NCBI RefSeq assembly: GCF_014650875.1
Contig: NZ_BMVU01000054.1
Coordinates: 1-44,168 of the forward strand
Length of the DNA: 44,168 bases
Source: Streptomyces minutiscleroticus
GTDB taxonomy: Bacteria > Actinomycetota > Actinomycetes > Streptomycetales > Streptomycetaceae
Direction: 5' to 3'
Part shown: one piece after another, positions 24,689-33,000 of the stretch
Position numbering within the stretch: position 1 is the first letter of the stretch
Layout: each line of letters starts with the position of its first letter
Program-made: the position numbers and the translations under genes
The notes under the pieces: generated by a model
What the model was told of the DNA's origin: nothing
The model's database searches: none
What the model saw: the letters and a program-made list of their open reading frames with translations, nothing else

Positions 24689-24729
24689 CGTTGCGGCCGA
24701 GGTGGCTGGAAGTCAACTCGGCCGCAACG
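24689..24729. promoter_or_regulatory. 13-bp inverted repeat upstream of xylF
   Basis: CGTTGCGGCCGAG (24689-24701) and its exact complement (24717-24729) are separated by 15 bases. The repeat lies between the rok7B7 stop and the xylF start. It could be a rho-independent type hairpin ending rok7B7, an operator, or a leader structure of xylF mRNA. Confidence 0.6.
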
Positions 24730-24734
24730 TGGGC

Positions 24735-24747
24735 GTCAAGGAGTAAA
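24735..24747 (-). promoter_or_regulatory. candidate Rok7B7 binding site before xylF
   Basis: On the minus strand the sequence is TTTACTCCTTGAC. It fits in all 13 positions the degenerate consensus TTKAMKHSTTSAV that I recall for Rok7B7 of S. avermitilis. The consensus is from memory and should be checked. It lies 75-87 bases upstream of the xylF start, in the region where its promoter is expected. Confidence 0.5.
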
Positions 24748-24781
24748 TCCTTAACGAGATGGCAACGGTGTCATGCGTTCT

Positions 24782-25981
24782 CTAAGTGAAGGCAGGGGTC
24801 GCCGCGGACATCGTGCCGTCCAAAAGGGTCGAATCGCCCATCTCGCTGAGCGCGAGCGCGAGCGCCCCGAGCACCTCGGCGCGGCCGCCGAGCGCCCCGG
24901 GAAGCACGGACAGCTGGCGCCCCGCGCTGGGGATCGCGTACCGCCCGACGGACTCCCGGATGGGCCCGAGCACCAGCTCGCCGGCCTCGGCGAGGTCGCC
25001 GCCGAGTACGACGCGGCTGGGGTTGAGAAGGTTACAGAGGTTCGCGACGCCGCTGCCGATGTGGCGGCCGACGTCGGCGATCACCCGCCGGCACCCCGGG
25101 TCGCCGTCCCGCGCGAGGCGGACCACGCCCTCCATGGTCAGATCGGTGCCGTGGCTGGACTGGAGCAGGGGCAGCACGTACCGCGCCGCCGTGAAGGTCT
25201 CCAGGCAGCCGCGGTTGCCGCAGCGGCACACCGGCCCGGACTCGTCCAGGGTGATGTGCCCGATCTCCCCGGCCGTGCCCCCGGGTCCGCGGTAGATGCG
25301 TCCGTCGATCACCAGCCCCGCGCCGACGCCGCTGGCGACCTTGATGTACGCCAGGTCCTTCACGCCCCGGCCGCTGCCCCAGACCAGCTCGCCCAGGGCG
25401 CCGAGGTTGGCGTCGTTGTCCACGTGCACGGGGACGCCGAGCCGTCCCCGCAGCTCCTCGGCGGGCCGGGTGCCGGTCCAGCCCGGCAGGATGGCGGTGG
25501 AGCCGAGCGTGCCGGACTCCACGTCGATCGGGCCGGGGACGCCGAGGCCCACGCCGGCGATCTTGGCGCGGTTCACCCCGGTCGCCGTGAGCAACCTGCT
25601 GACCAGCTGTTCCGCCCGGTCGAAGCCCTGCGCGGCGGAGGCGTCCACGTCCAGCGGCTCGGACTCCTCGGCGAGCACCTGGTGGGCGAGGTTCCCGACC
25701 GCGACGCGCAAATGCGTGTGTCCGAAATCCACCCCGATGACGATGCCCGCGTCGCCGCTCAGGCTGACGCTGCGGGCCCGGCGGCCGCCCGCGGAGGTCG
25801 GCGTCACCTCGACGGTCCCGCCGTCCTTCAACTCCCGGACGATGTTGGAGACCGTGGCCGCCGACAGGCCCGTCGTCCTGGCGATCTCCGCCTGCGTGAG
25901 CGATCCGGCCAGGCGCACCGCGCGTACGACCCGTTCGAGATTGGCTCGGTGCAGCGACGACTGCGACCCCGGAGTCTCCAT
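24782..25981 (-). CDS. rok7B7: ROK-family transcriptional regulator Rok7B7
   Basis: A 399-residue regulator from the ATG at 25981, with AGGAG 11 bases upstream; a longer in-frame start at 26080 has no ribosome site. Winged helix-turn-helix: about 12-75 (LERVVRAVRLAGSLTQAEIARTTGLSAATVSNIVREL). ROK sugar-kinase-like domain: from GIVIGVDFGHTHLRVAVG. The zinc-binding ROK motif is CRCGNRGCLETF, with three cysteines. GHITLD provides the histidine and GVPGPID the sugar-site loop. In S. coelicolor Rok7B7 (SCO6008) controls xylFGH and influences carbon catabolite repression, antibiotic production and the Ngc region. The gene order here, between ngcEFG and xylFGH, is the same. Confidence 0.92.
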   Translation of the reverse strand: METPGSQSSLHRANLERVVRAVRLAGSLTQAEIARTTGLSAATVSNIVRELKDGGTVEVTPTSAGGRRARSVSLSGDAGIVIGVDFGHTHLRVAVGNLAHQVLAEESEPLDVDASAAQGFDRAEQLVSRLLTATGVNRAKIAGVGLGVPGPIDVESGTLGSTAILPGWTGTRPAEELRGRLGVPVHVDNDANLGALGELVWGSGRGVKDLAYIKVASGVGAGLVIDGRIYRGPGGTAGEIGHITLDESGPVCRCGNRGCLETFTAARYVLPLLQSSHGTDLTMEGVVRLARDGDPGCRRVIADVGRHIGSGVANLCNLLNPSRVVLGGDLAEAGELVLGPIRESVGRYAIPSAGRQLSVLPGALGGRAEVLGALALALSEMGDSTLLDGTMSAATPAFT

Positions 25982-26103
25982 CGACTCATCCACTCCTGCC
26001 CTCAGCCGGGCGGCTGCGGTGCCGCCCGTGGCCCAGGTCACAGCAGCGGAACCCAGGCACTTACAAGTTGTGAACTCCAAGCTCTGCCGAATGCGTTACC
26101 GCA

Positions 26104-26117
26104 GTCAAGTCCTTGAC
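26104..26117. promoter_or_regulatory. palindrome upstream of rok7B7
   Basis: GTCAAG-TC-CTTGAC is a perfect 6+6 inverted repeat 123 bases upstream of the chosen rok7B7 start. Its CTTGAC half equals the 3' half of the candidate ROK site before xylF, so autoregulation is plausible. It also contains TTGAC, as in a -35 box. Confidence 0.45.
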
Positions 26118-26160
26118 GGAAATCGGAGCCAAGAGGTCGGCCATTGTTCGGACATGCGAA

Positions 26161-26187
26161 CGCCGCCTCCGGTTCACGGAGGCGGCG
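26161..26187 (-). terminator. ngcEFG terminator
   Basis: A perfect 11-bp stem pairs 26161-26171 with 26177-26187 around a 5-base loop, 21 bases past the ngcG stop on the minus strand. Confidence 0.85.
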
Positions 26188-26208
26188 CCGGCGAAAGCGG
26201 TCGGCGGG

Positions 26209-27132
26209 CTACTTCAGGGCGCCCGCCGTCAGGCCCTGCACCACCTGGCGCTGGAAGACGATGTACGCGGCGAGGACGGGCAGCATCGCCATCACCAGAC
26301 CCGCGAAGAGGCCCGACCAGTCCCCCTTGTAGCCCTGGCTGGCGGCGAGCTGCACCAGGCCCTGGGTGAGGACCCGCTTGTCCGGCTCGGTGTTGAGTAC
26401 GGTCGGCAGCATGTACTGGTTCCACTGGCCCAGGAAGTTGAAGATCCCCACGCTGATCAGACCGGGCTTGGCCATCGGCAGCATGATCTGGAAGAAGGTC
26501 CTGGAGTGCGAGGCGCCGTCGACGAAGGCGGCCTCCGCGATCGAGGTCGGCAGCGTCCGGAAGAACGCGGTCAGGAAGAACACCGTGAACGGCAGCGAAT
26601 ACGCGATGTAGACGAGGATCAGGCCGTGGAGGGTGTTCAGCAGTCCCATGTTGTTCACGACGTAGAACAACGGGACCAGCGCCAGCATGATCGGGAAGCT
26701 CATGCCGCCGATGAAGAGGAAGTAGACGAGGCGGTTGCCCGGGAAGTCGAACCGGGCCAGCACGTACGCCGCCATCGAGCCCAGCACCAGCGTGCCGAGG
26801 AGCGAGCCGCCGACCACCAGGACCGTGTTGAGGAAGTAGTCGCCCATGTCGGCGTCGGTCCAGGCCCGCGCCCAGTTCTCGAAGTGCAGCCGGTCCGGCG
26901 GCGACCAGGGCGAGCCGAAGATGGCGTTGTCGTCCTTGAAGGACGTCATCACCGCCCACAGCAGCGGCAGCACGACCATGAAGGCCCACAGGACGAGCAT
27001 GCCGTGGGAGAAGACGTTGAGGACGGTGCCCTCCTTCTTCTCCCGCTCCCCCCTCGCGGGCTCCTTCGCCACGGGCGCGGGGCCCTCGGCGACGGCGTCG
27101 GCGGGCGGCGGGGTGTCGGTCGTCCTCGTCAT
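26209..27132 (-). CDS. ngcG: carbohydrate ABC transporter permease (NgcG type)
   Basis: A 307-residue CUT1 permease with six predicted helices after a 40-residue cytoplasmic N-terminus. The binding-protein-dependent transport motif EAAFVDGASHSRTFFQIMLPMAKPG is the EAA loop that contacts the ATPase. The C-terminus QVVQGLTAGALK is typical of CUT1 inner-membrane components. The ATG at 27132 overlaps the ngcF stop by one base, so the two permeases are co-translated. It forms the membrane channel for N-acetylglucosamine or chito-oligosaccharide uptake with NgcF. That substrate is inferred from orthology with S. olivaceoviridis and S. coelicolor Ngc. Confidence 0.88.
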   Translation of the reverse strand: MTRTTDTPPPADAVAEGPAPVAKEPARGEREKKEGTVLNVFSHGMLVLWAFMVVLPLLWAVMTSFKDDNAIFGSPWSPPDRLHFENWARAWTDADMGDYFLNTVLVVGGSLLGTLVLGSMAAYVLARFDFPGNRLVYFLFIGGMSFPIMLALVPLFYVVNNMGLLNTLHGLILVYIAYSLPFTVFFLTAFFRTLPTSIAEAAFVDGASHSRTFFQIMLPMAKPGLISVGIFNFLGQWNQYMLPTVLNTEPDKRVLTQGLVQLAASQGYKGDWSGLFAGLVMAMLPVLAAYIVFQRQVVQGLTAGALK

Positions 27133-28058
27133 CAGTACTCCAGCCGCTCGCGGCGGCCCAGCCGCATCACGACGGCCGCGAAGGCCAGCGTGACCACGAG
27201 CAGGGCGACGCCGATGGTGGTGGCGTAGGCGGCCTGACCGTCGCGGAAGGCCTTCTGGTACACGTACAGGACCATCACGGTCGTGGAGTAGTCGGGGCCG
27301 CCGGGTCCGGTGGTCATGATCTGTACGACTGCGAACGACTCGGCGCCCAGCGCCAGGATGCCGATGTAGACCCAGCCGGACTGCACCGTGTCCCACAGCA
27401 GCGGCAGGGTGATCCGGAAGAAGGTCGAGGCCCGGCCGGCGCCGTCGAGCAGCGCGGCCTCGTACAGGTCCGCCGGGATGGAGGCCATGCCGGCGGAGAA
27501 GAGGACCACGAAGAAGCCGACGGTGGACCAGACGAGCACCCCCATCACGCACCACAGGGCCAGGTCCGGGTCGCCGAGCCACAGGGGCTGCACGCCGTCC
27601 AGGCCCACCGCGCGCAGGGCCGAGTTGATCGCACCGCTGTCGGGGTTGAAGGCGAAGGCGAAGAGCAGGGCCACGATGGCGATCGAGAGCACCTGCGGAA
27701 AGAAATACACGATCTTGTAGAAGGACGATCCCCGTACGCCGGAGATCACCGGACCGCCCTTCCTGCGCCGCCCGCCGACATTGATCATAAAGGCGAAGAA
27801 CAGCGCCAGGCCGAGCGTCACCAGCGGCAGCAGCAGTGCGAACAGCAGACTGTGCCGCAGGGACTTCCAGAAGACGTCGTCGTCCAGCATCCGGGCGTAA
27901 TTGTCGAGGCCGACCATACGGAAGTCCGGACTCAGTCCGGTCCAGTCCGTGAACGAGTAGTAGATGGACTGGACGAACGGCCAGATCACGAAAAGCGCGT
28001 ACAGCCCCAGGGGAATCGCCAGGAATCCCACGATGAACCGGTACTTGCCGTGCTGCAT
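27132..28058 (-). CDS. ngcF: carbohydrate ABC transporter permease (NgcF type)
   Basis: A 308-residue CUT1 permease with six helices. It begins MQHGKYRFIVGFLAIPLGLY. The EAA loop is EAALLDGAGRASTFFRITLPLL. A long cytoplasmic/periplasmic loop with a Gly/Arg/Lys-rich insert (NVGGRRRKGGPVISG) separates helices 2 and 3. The ATG at 28058 lies 56 bases after the ngcE stop. No ATPase gene accompanies the operon, which fits the known dependence of streptomycete CUT1 sugar importers on the shared ATPase MsiK encoded elsewhere. Confidence 0.88.
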   Translation of the reverse strand: MQHGKYRFIVGFLAIPLGLYALFVIWPFVQSIYYSFTDWTGLSPDFRMVGLDNYARMLDDDVFWKSLRHSLLFALLLPLVTLGLALFFAFMINVGGRRRKGGPVISGVRGSSFYKIVYFFPQVLSIAIVALLFAFAFNPDSGAINSALRAVGLDGVQPLWLGDPDLALWCVMGVLVWSTVGFFVVLFSAGMASIPADLYEAALLDGAGRASTFFRITLPLLWDTVQSGWVYIGILALGAESFAVVQIMTTGPGGPDYSTTVMVLYVYQKAFRDGQAAYATTIGVALLVVTLAFAAVVMRLGRRERLEY

Positions 28059-28114
28059 TGCTACCGACCCCGTTCTCGGCGCGTATGCCGCCGGCGACGC
28101 GTGTCCATCCGTGC

Positions 28115-29572
28115 CTACTGGTGCTTGTAGTGCTGGATCGAGGAGTCCTTGGCGGCTTCGTCCGCGAATCCCTGGATCCGCTTGATGGCCTCGGCCGGGG
28201 TGAGTCGGCCCGCCATCATCTCGCCCAGGCCGGAGACGCCGATCTTCTCCTTCTGCAATTGCACGTACCAGTCCTGCAGGCGCGGGTTGAGTACGTTCTC
28301 GCCGGCCTTCTCCAGCGCGGCCACACCGGATTTCAGGCCGGGGGTGAGTTCGATCCCGTCGGTGCCGCCGTCGAACGCGGTCAGCGACTTCACCTTGGCG
28401 GTGAAGTTCTTCGAGGACGCCTCGCCCAGCATGATGCGCAGCTGCTCCATGCCGCCGGAGGCGTTCCTCGCCCTGGCCGGGACGACGAACGGCTCGCCGC
28501 CGGAGGCCCACAGGGTGCCGAACGGCAGCTTGTCGGAGGCGTCCAGGCCGGTGGGCGCGGAGACGGCGAGGTCGAAGTCGGCCGGCAGGGTCTTCGATGC
28601 CTCGTTCTCCACCCAGGAGCCGTTCGGGATGAACAGCGCGTCGCCCTTGGTCCAGGCGGTCTGCGACTGGATGTGGTCGAGCCCAGGGGTGCCCTTGAGG
28701 ATGTAGCCCTTTCTGTACAGCTCGTAGTACGCCTCGAAGCATGCCTTGACCGCCGGGTGCCTCCAGGCGTTCGGCTCCAGGTTGTCGATGGCGTCGAGGA
28801 CCTCGCGGCCGCCCACCTTGCCGATCATCGGGTAGAGCGAGAAGGGGATGTAGTACGGGTACTTGCCCGCGTACGTCCAGGGCGCGATGCCCCTCTTCCT
28901 GGCCTTCTCGCAGACCGCCAGCATCTCGTCCCAGGTCTCGGGGTACCGCGCGTCGAGCGAGTCCAGGAGCCTGCGCGAGTACCAGACGCCGTACACCGTG
29001 TAGGCGTAGTACAGGATCCACACCTTGTCGCCGTCGAACTGCCCCATCTCGACGATGCCGGGGCGCAGGGTGTCGCGGACCTTCTTCGCGGGGTCGTCGT
29101 AGGAGGGGGCGTCGAGCAGCGGGGTGAGGTCGGCGAGTTGCTTCTTGCCGACGAGGACGCCCATGTCCATCTGCTCGGCACCGGAATTGTCGATCAGGTC
29201 CGGCGGATTTCCCTGGTTGAATCGGGGCTGGAGGGTCGACTGGATCTTCTGGGTGGCGGAGAACTTGACCCCGGGGGCCTTCGGGAAGTTCTTTTCGTAG
29301 ATCTTGATCGCGTCGGTGGCGTACTCCTTGCCGAAACCGCCGTCGAAGAGGACGAACTCCAGCTGCGCGGTCTCGTTGACCGCGAGGGGGTTCTTCGCGG
29401 TCTTCTTCCCGGCCTCGGCCTTGTCCTCGTCACCGCCCCCGCCGCCGCTCGCGCACGAGGCGAGGAAACTCATCGTCGGCACGGAAATGAGTCCGAGTGC
29501 CGCGGAACGCTTGATCAGATCGCGCCGGCCGGTGCCGCGCGGACCGTCGTGCTCGGCGGAAGTGGATCCCAT
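28115..29572 (-). CDS. ngcE: chito-oligosaccharide/GlcNAc-binding lipoprotein (NgcE type)
   Basis: A 485-residue solute-binding protein from the ATG at 29572, with GAGGA upstream. The N-terminus carries a twin-arginine motif (GRRDLIKRSAALGL) followed by the lipobox LASC, so it is probably exported folded by Tat and then lipidated. A Gly-rich linker (SGGGGGDEDK) follows. The mature region is a CUT1 binding protein (cluster B/D fold): LEFVLFDGGFGKEYATDAIK, then NPPDLIDNSGAEQMDMGVL and the aromatic-rich sugar-site segments. In S. coelicolor NgcE (SCO6005) binds chito-oligosaccharides. It is the first gene of the operon, with a DasR-type site over its promoter. Confidence 0.9.
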   Translation of the reverse strand: MGSTSAEHDGPRGTGRRDLIKRSAALGLISVPTMSFLASCASGGGGGDEDKAEAGKKTAKNPLAVNETAQLEFVLFDGGFGKEYATDAIKIYEKNFPKAPGVKFSATQKIQSTLQPRFNQGNPPDLIDNSGAEQMDMGVLVGKKQLADLTPLLDAPSYDDPAKKVRDTLRPGIVEMGQFDGDKVWILYYAYTVYGVWYSRRLLDSLDARYPETWDEMLAVCEKARKRGIAPWTYAGKYPYYIPFSLYPMIGKVGGREVLDAIDNLEPNAWRHPAVKACFEAYYELYRKGYILKGTPGLDHIQSQTAWTKGDALFIPNGSWVENEASKTLPADFDLAVSAPTGLDASDKLPFGTLWASGGEPFVVPARARNASGGMEQLRIMLGEASSKNFTAKVKSLTAFDGGTDGIELTPGLKSGVAALEKAGENVLNPRLQDWYVQLQKEKIGVSGLGEMMAGRLTPAEAIKRIQGFADEAAKDSSIQHYKHQ

Positions 29573-29792
29573 GCTCAAGTCCTCGCCTTCTCCAGGACTC
29601 ATGCGGTGCACCGGAACCTCCCCGGCACCGCGTTCGGTCAAGCTGGGGTCGTGCGTGAAGAAAAGCGCCGTGCGGGAGGTTCCGGGATCATGTGGAATAC
29701 GCGCGGAATGGTGCGGGTGGCACACCGCACCACCTCTTTCCGCCCCTCCTCGGGCCTGTCCGCGGCCGGATTGAACGGCTTCACGGACGCCG

Positions 29793-29825
29793 ACAGGTAT
29801 AGTCCACTTCCGGCCGACTGGGCAA
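29793..29825 (-). promoter_or_regulatory. ngcE promoter overlapped by a DasR-type dre site
   Basis: On the minus strand TTGCCC (29825-29820) and TATACC (29801-29796) form a -35/-10 pair with an 18-base spacer. The plus-strand sequence ACAGGTATAGTCCACT at 29793-29808 matches the DasR consensus A(C/G)TGGTCTAGACCA(C/G)T at 13 of 16 positions and covers the -10 box. DasR represses GlcNAc and chitin-uptake genes and is released by phosphorylated amino sugars. The predicted mRNA leader is about 215 bases. Confidence 0.7.
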
Positions 29826-29993
29826 GATCGAATACAGGGTTCACCAAGGGTCTTTTCCGAGTTGAGACCTGGCGGGAATATGCGGCGGCCGTGCATTCCC
29901 TTTCCGTCCGGACGACCCGTTCCGGCCGGAGTCGCACGGCCACCCGATCGCCCGCCATGCGGCTTTTGTCGTTTCCTGCCCCACCCAACACCC

Positions 29994-30053
29994 TTGACAC
30001 TGCCGTTTACTTGACCCCTACTTAACCTGCGCAACAAATCTGACAACGTTGTC
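29994..30053 (+). promoter_or_regulatory. GH92 promoter region with LacI-type operator
   Basis: TTGACA at 29994-29999 is a perfect -35 box. Candidate -10 boxes are TACTTA (30019) or TAACCT (30023), neither at ideal spacing. The 12-bp perfect palindrome GACAACGTTGTC at 30042-30053 has the central CG and shape of LacI-family operators common before Streptomyces glycoside hydrolase genes. It lies just after the expected transcription start and 26 bases before the start codon. Confidence 0.6.
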
Positions 30054-30078
30054 CACGCGCATGGGAGGGTGCTGGCGC

Positions 30079-33000
30079 ATGCGGCACAGAGCAAGGCACA
30101 GATGGCAGTCCACGACGGTGCTGGGGGCGGCCGCACTCGCCCTGGCGGTGGGGTCGCAGGGCGCGGCCGTCGCCCTGCCCGCGCAGGCGAAGGCCCCTGA
30201 GCGGGAGTTCGCCTCCTCCTTCGAGGAGGACGACCCCGCACCGGACTGGCTCAGCACCGTGGACACGGACCGCAAGGGCGCCAAGCGCGCCTCCGGCGTG
30301 GACGGCGGCTACAGCAGCGGCATCCCGGGCGGCGTCACCGACCACGTCACCGACGTCCGGGCCAGCGGCGAGAACTCCGGCTCAGGGGAGGTCAAGGAGA
30401 ACCTCGTCGACAGCGAGCCGACCAGCAAGTGGCTCACCTTCGCGTCCACCGGCTGGGTCGAGTTCGACCTGGACGCACCGGTGAAGCTGGCCACCTACGC
30501 GCTCACCTCGGCCAACGACCACGACGAGCGCGACCCCAGGGACTGGGTGCTCAAGGGCTCGTCCGACGGCGAGAACTGGACGACGGTCGACAGCCGCAGC
30601 GGCGAGACCTTCGCCAAGCGGTTCGAGACGAAGACGTACGACCTCGCCGAACCGGCCGAGTACCGGCACTTCCGGATCGAGTTCACGAAGAACAACGGCG
30701 CCTCGGACGCCACCCAACTCGCCGACGTGCAGTTCTCCACGGGCGACGACGGCGGCGACACCACGCCGCCGGACATGCTGTCGCTGGTGGACAAGGGCCC
30801 GAGCGGCTCGCCGACCGCCAAGGCGGGCGCGGGCTTCACCGGCAAGCGGGCGCTGCGCTACGCCGGTTCGCACAAGGCCGACGGCCGCGCCTACTCGTAC
30901 AACAAGGTCTTCGACGTCGACGTCGCGGTCGGCCGGAACACCGAGCTGTCCTACAAGGTCTTCCCGTCGATGGCGGACGGCGACCTCGACTACGACGCCA
31001 CGAACGTCTCCGTCGACCTCGCCTTCACCGACGGCACCTACCTGAGCGACCTGCGCGCCACCGACCAGCACGGCTTCCCGCTGACCCCGCAGGGCCAGGG
31101 CGCGGCCAAGACGCTGTACGTCAACCAGTGGAACAGCGTCGCCTCGCGCATCGGCTCGGTCGCGGCCGGCAGGACGGTCGACCGCATCCTGGTCGCGTAC
31201 GACTCCCCCAAGGGCCCGGCGAAGTTCCGCGGCTGGGTGGACGACGTCGCGCTGAGGCAGGTCGCGCCGGAGAAGCCCAAGGCACACCTGTCGGACTACG
31301 CGGTCACCACCCGCGGCACCAACTCCACCGGCGGCTTCTCGCGCGGCAACAACATCCCCGCGACGGCCGTGCCCAACGGCTTCAACTTCTGGACCCCCGC
31401 CACCAACGCGGGCTCCCTGAGCTGGCTGTACGACTACGCGCGCGGCAACAACGCGGACAACCTGCCCACCGTCCAGGCGTTCAGCGCCAGCCACGAGCCC
31501 AGCCCGTGGATGGGCGACCGGCAGACCTTCCAGGTCATGCCGTCGGCCGCGTCCGGCACCCCCGACACCGGCCGCGACGCCCGTGAGCTGGCCTTCCGCC
31601 ACGAGAACGAGACGGCCCGCCCGTACTACTACGGCGTGACCTTCGAGAACGGCCTCAAGGCGGAGATGGCGCCCACCGACCACGCGGCGGTGATGCGCTT
31701 CACCTACCCCGGCGACGACGCGAGCGTGATCTTCGACAACGTCACCGACCAGGCGGGCCTGACCCTGGACAAGGAGAACGGGACCTTCACCGGCTACTCC
31801 GACGTGAAGTCGGGCCTGTCCACCGGTGCCACCCGCCTCTTCGTCTACGGCGTCTTCGACGCGCCGGTGAAGGACGGCGCCTCCTCGGGCGTCAAGGGCC
31901 ACCTGCGCTTCGACGCCGGCTCCGACCGCACCGTCACCCTGCGCCTGGCCACCTCGCTGATCAGCGTCGACCAGGCCAAGGACAACCTGCGCCAGGAGAT
32001 CCCCGGGAGCACGTCCTTCGACACGGTGAAGAAGCGCGCCCAGCAGCAGTGGGACAAGCTGCTCGGCAAGGTCGAGGTCGAGGGCGCGACCCCCGACCAG
32101 CTGACCACGCTCTACTCCAACCTGTACCGGCTGTACCTGTACCCGAACTCCGGCTTCGAGAAGGTCGGGAACAAGTACCAGTACGCCTCGCCCTTCACGG
32201 CGATGACCGGCCAGGACACCCCGACGCACACCGGCGCGAAGATCGTCGACGGCAAGGTGTACGTCAACAACGGCTTCTGGGACACCTACCGCACCACGTG
32301 GCCCGCGTACTCCTTCCTCACCCCGAAGAAGGCCGGTGAGCTGGTCGACGGCTTCGTCCAGCAGTACAAGGACGGCGGCTGGACCTCGCGCTGGTCCTCG
32401 CCCGGCTACGCGGACCTGATGACCGGCACCTCCTCGGACGTCGCCTTCGCCGACGCCTACGTCAAGGGCGTCGACTTCGACGCGGAGGCCGCCTACGACG
32501 CGGCGGTGAAGAACGCCACCGTCGTCCCGCCGTCCTCGGGCGTCGGCCGCAAGGGCATGGCGACCTCGCCGTTCCTCGGCTACACCAGCTCCGAGACGCA
32601 CGAGGGCCTGTCGTGGGCGCTGGAGGGCTACCTCAACGACTACGGCATCGCCCAGATGGGCAAGGCGCTCCACAGGAAGACCGGCGAGAAGCGCTACAAG
32701 GAGGAGTCCGAGTACTTCCTCAACCGCGCGCAGGACTACGTCAACCTCTTCGACTCCGGGGCCGGCTTCTTCCAGGGCAAGGACGCGAAGGGCAAGTGGC
32801 GCGTGGAGTCCTCGAAGTACGACCCGCGCGTGTGGGGCTACGACTACACGGAGACCAACGGCTGGGGCTACGCCTTCACCGCCCCGCAGGACTCCCGGGG
32901 CCTCGCCAACCTCTACGGCGGCAAGTCGGGCCTGGCCCAGAAGCTGGACACGTACTTCTCCACCCCGGAGACGGCCTCCTCGGAGTTCGTCGGCTCCTAC

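Noticed and set aside
27132..29021. Long fused frame upstream of ngcF
   Set aside because: The part before 28058 is antiphase to ngcE and unrecognisable. The permease starts at MQHGKYRF.
29573..30241. N-terminal extension of ngcE to 708 residues
   Set aside because: It crosses the promoter, the dre site and the GH92 start region. The Tat signal and ribosome site place the start at 29572.
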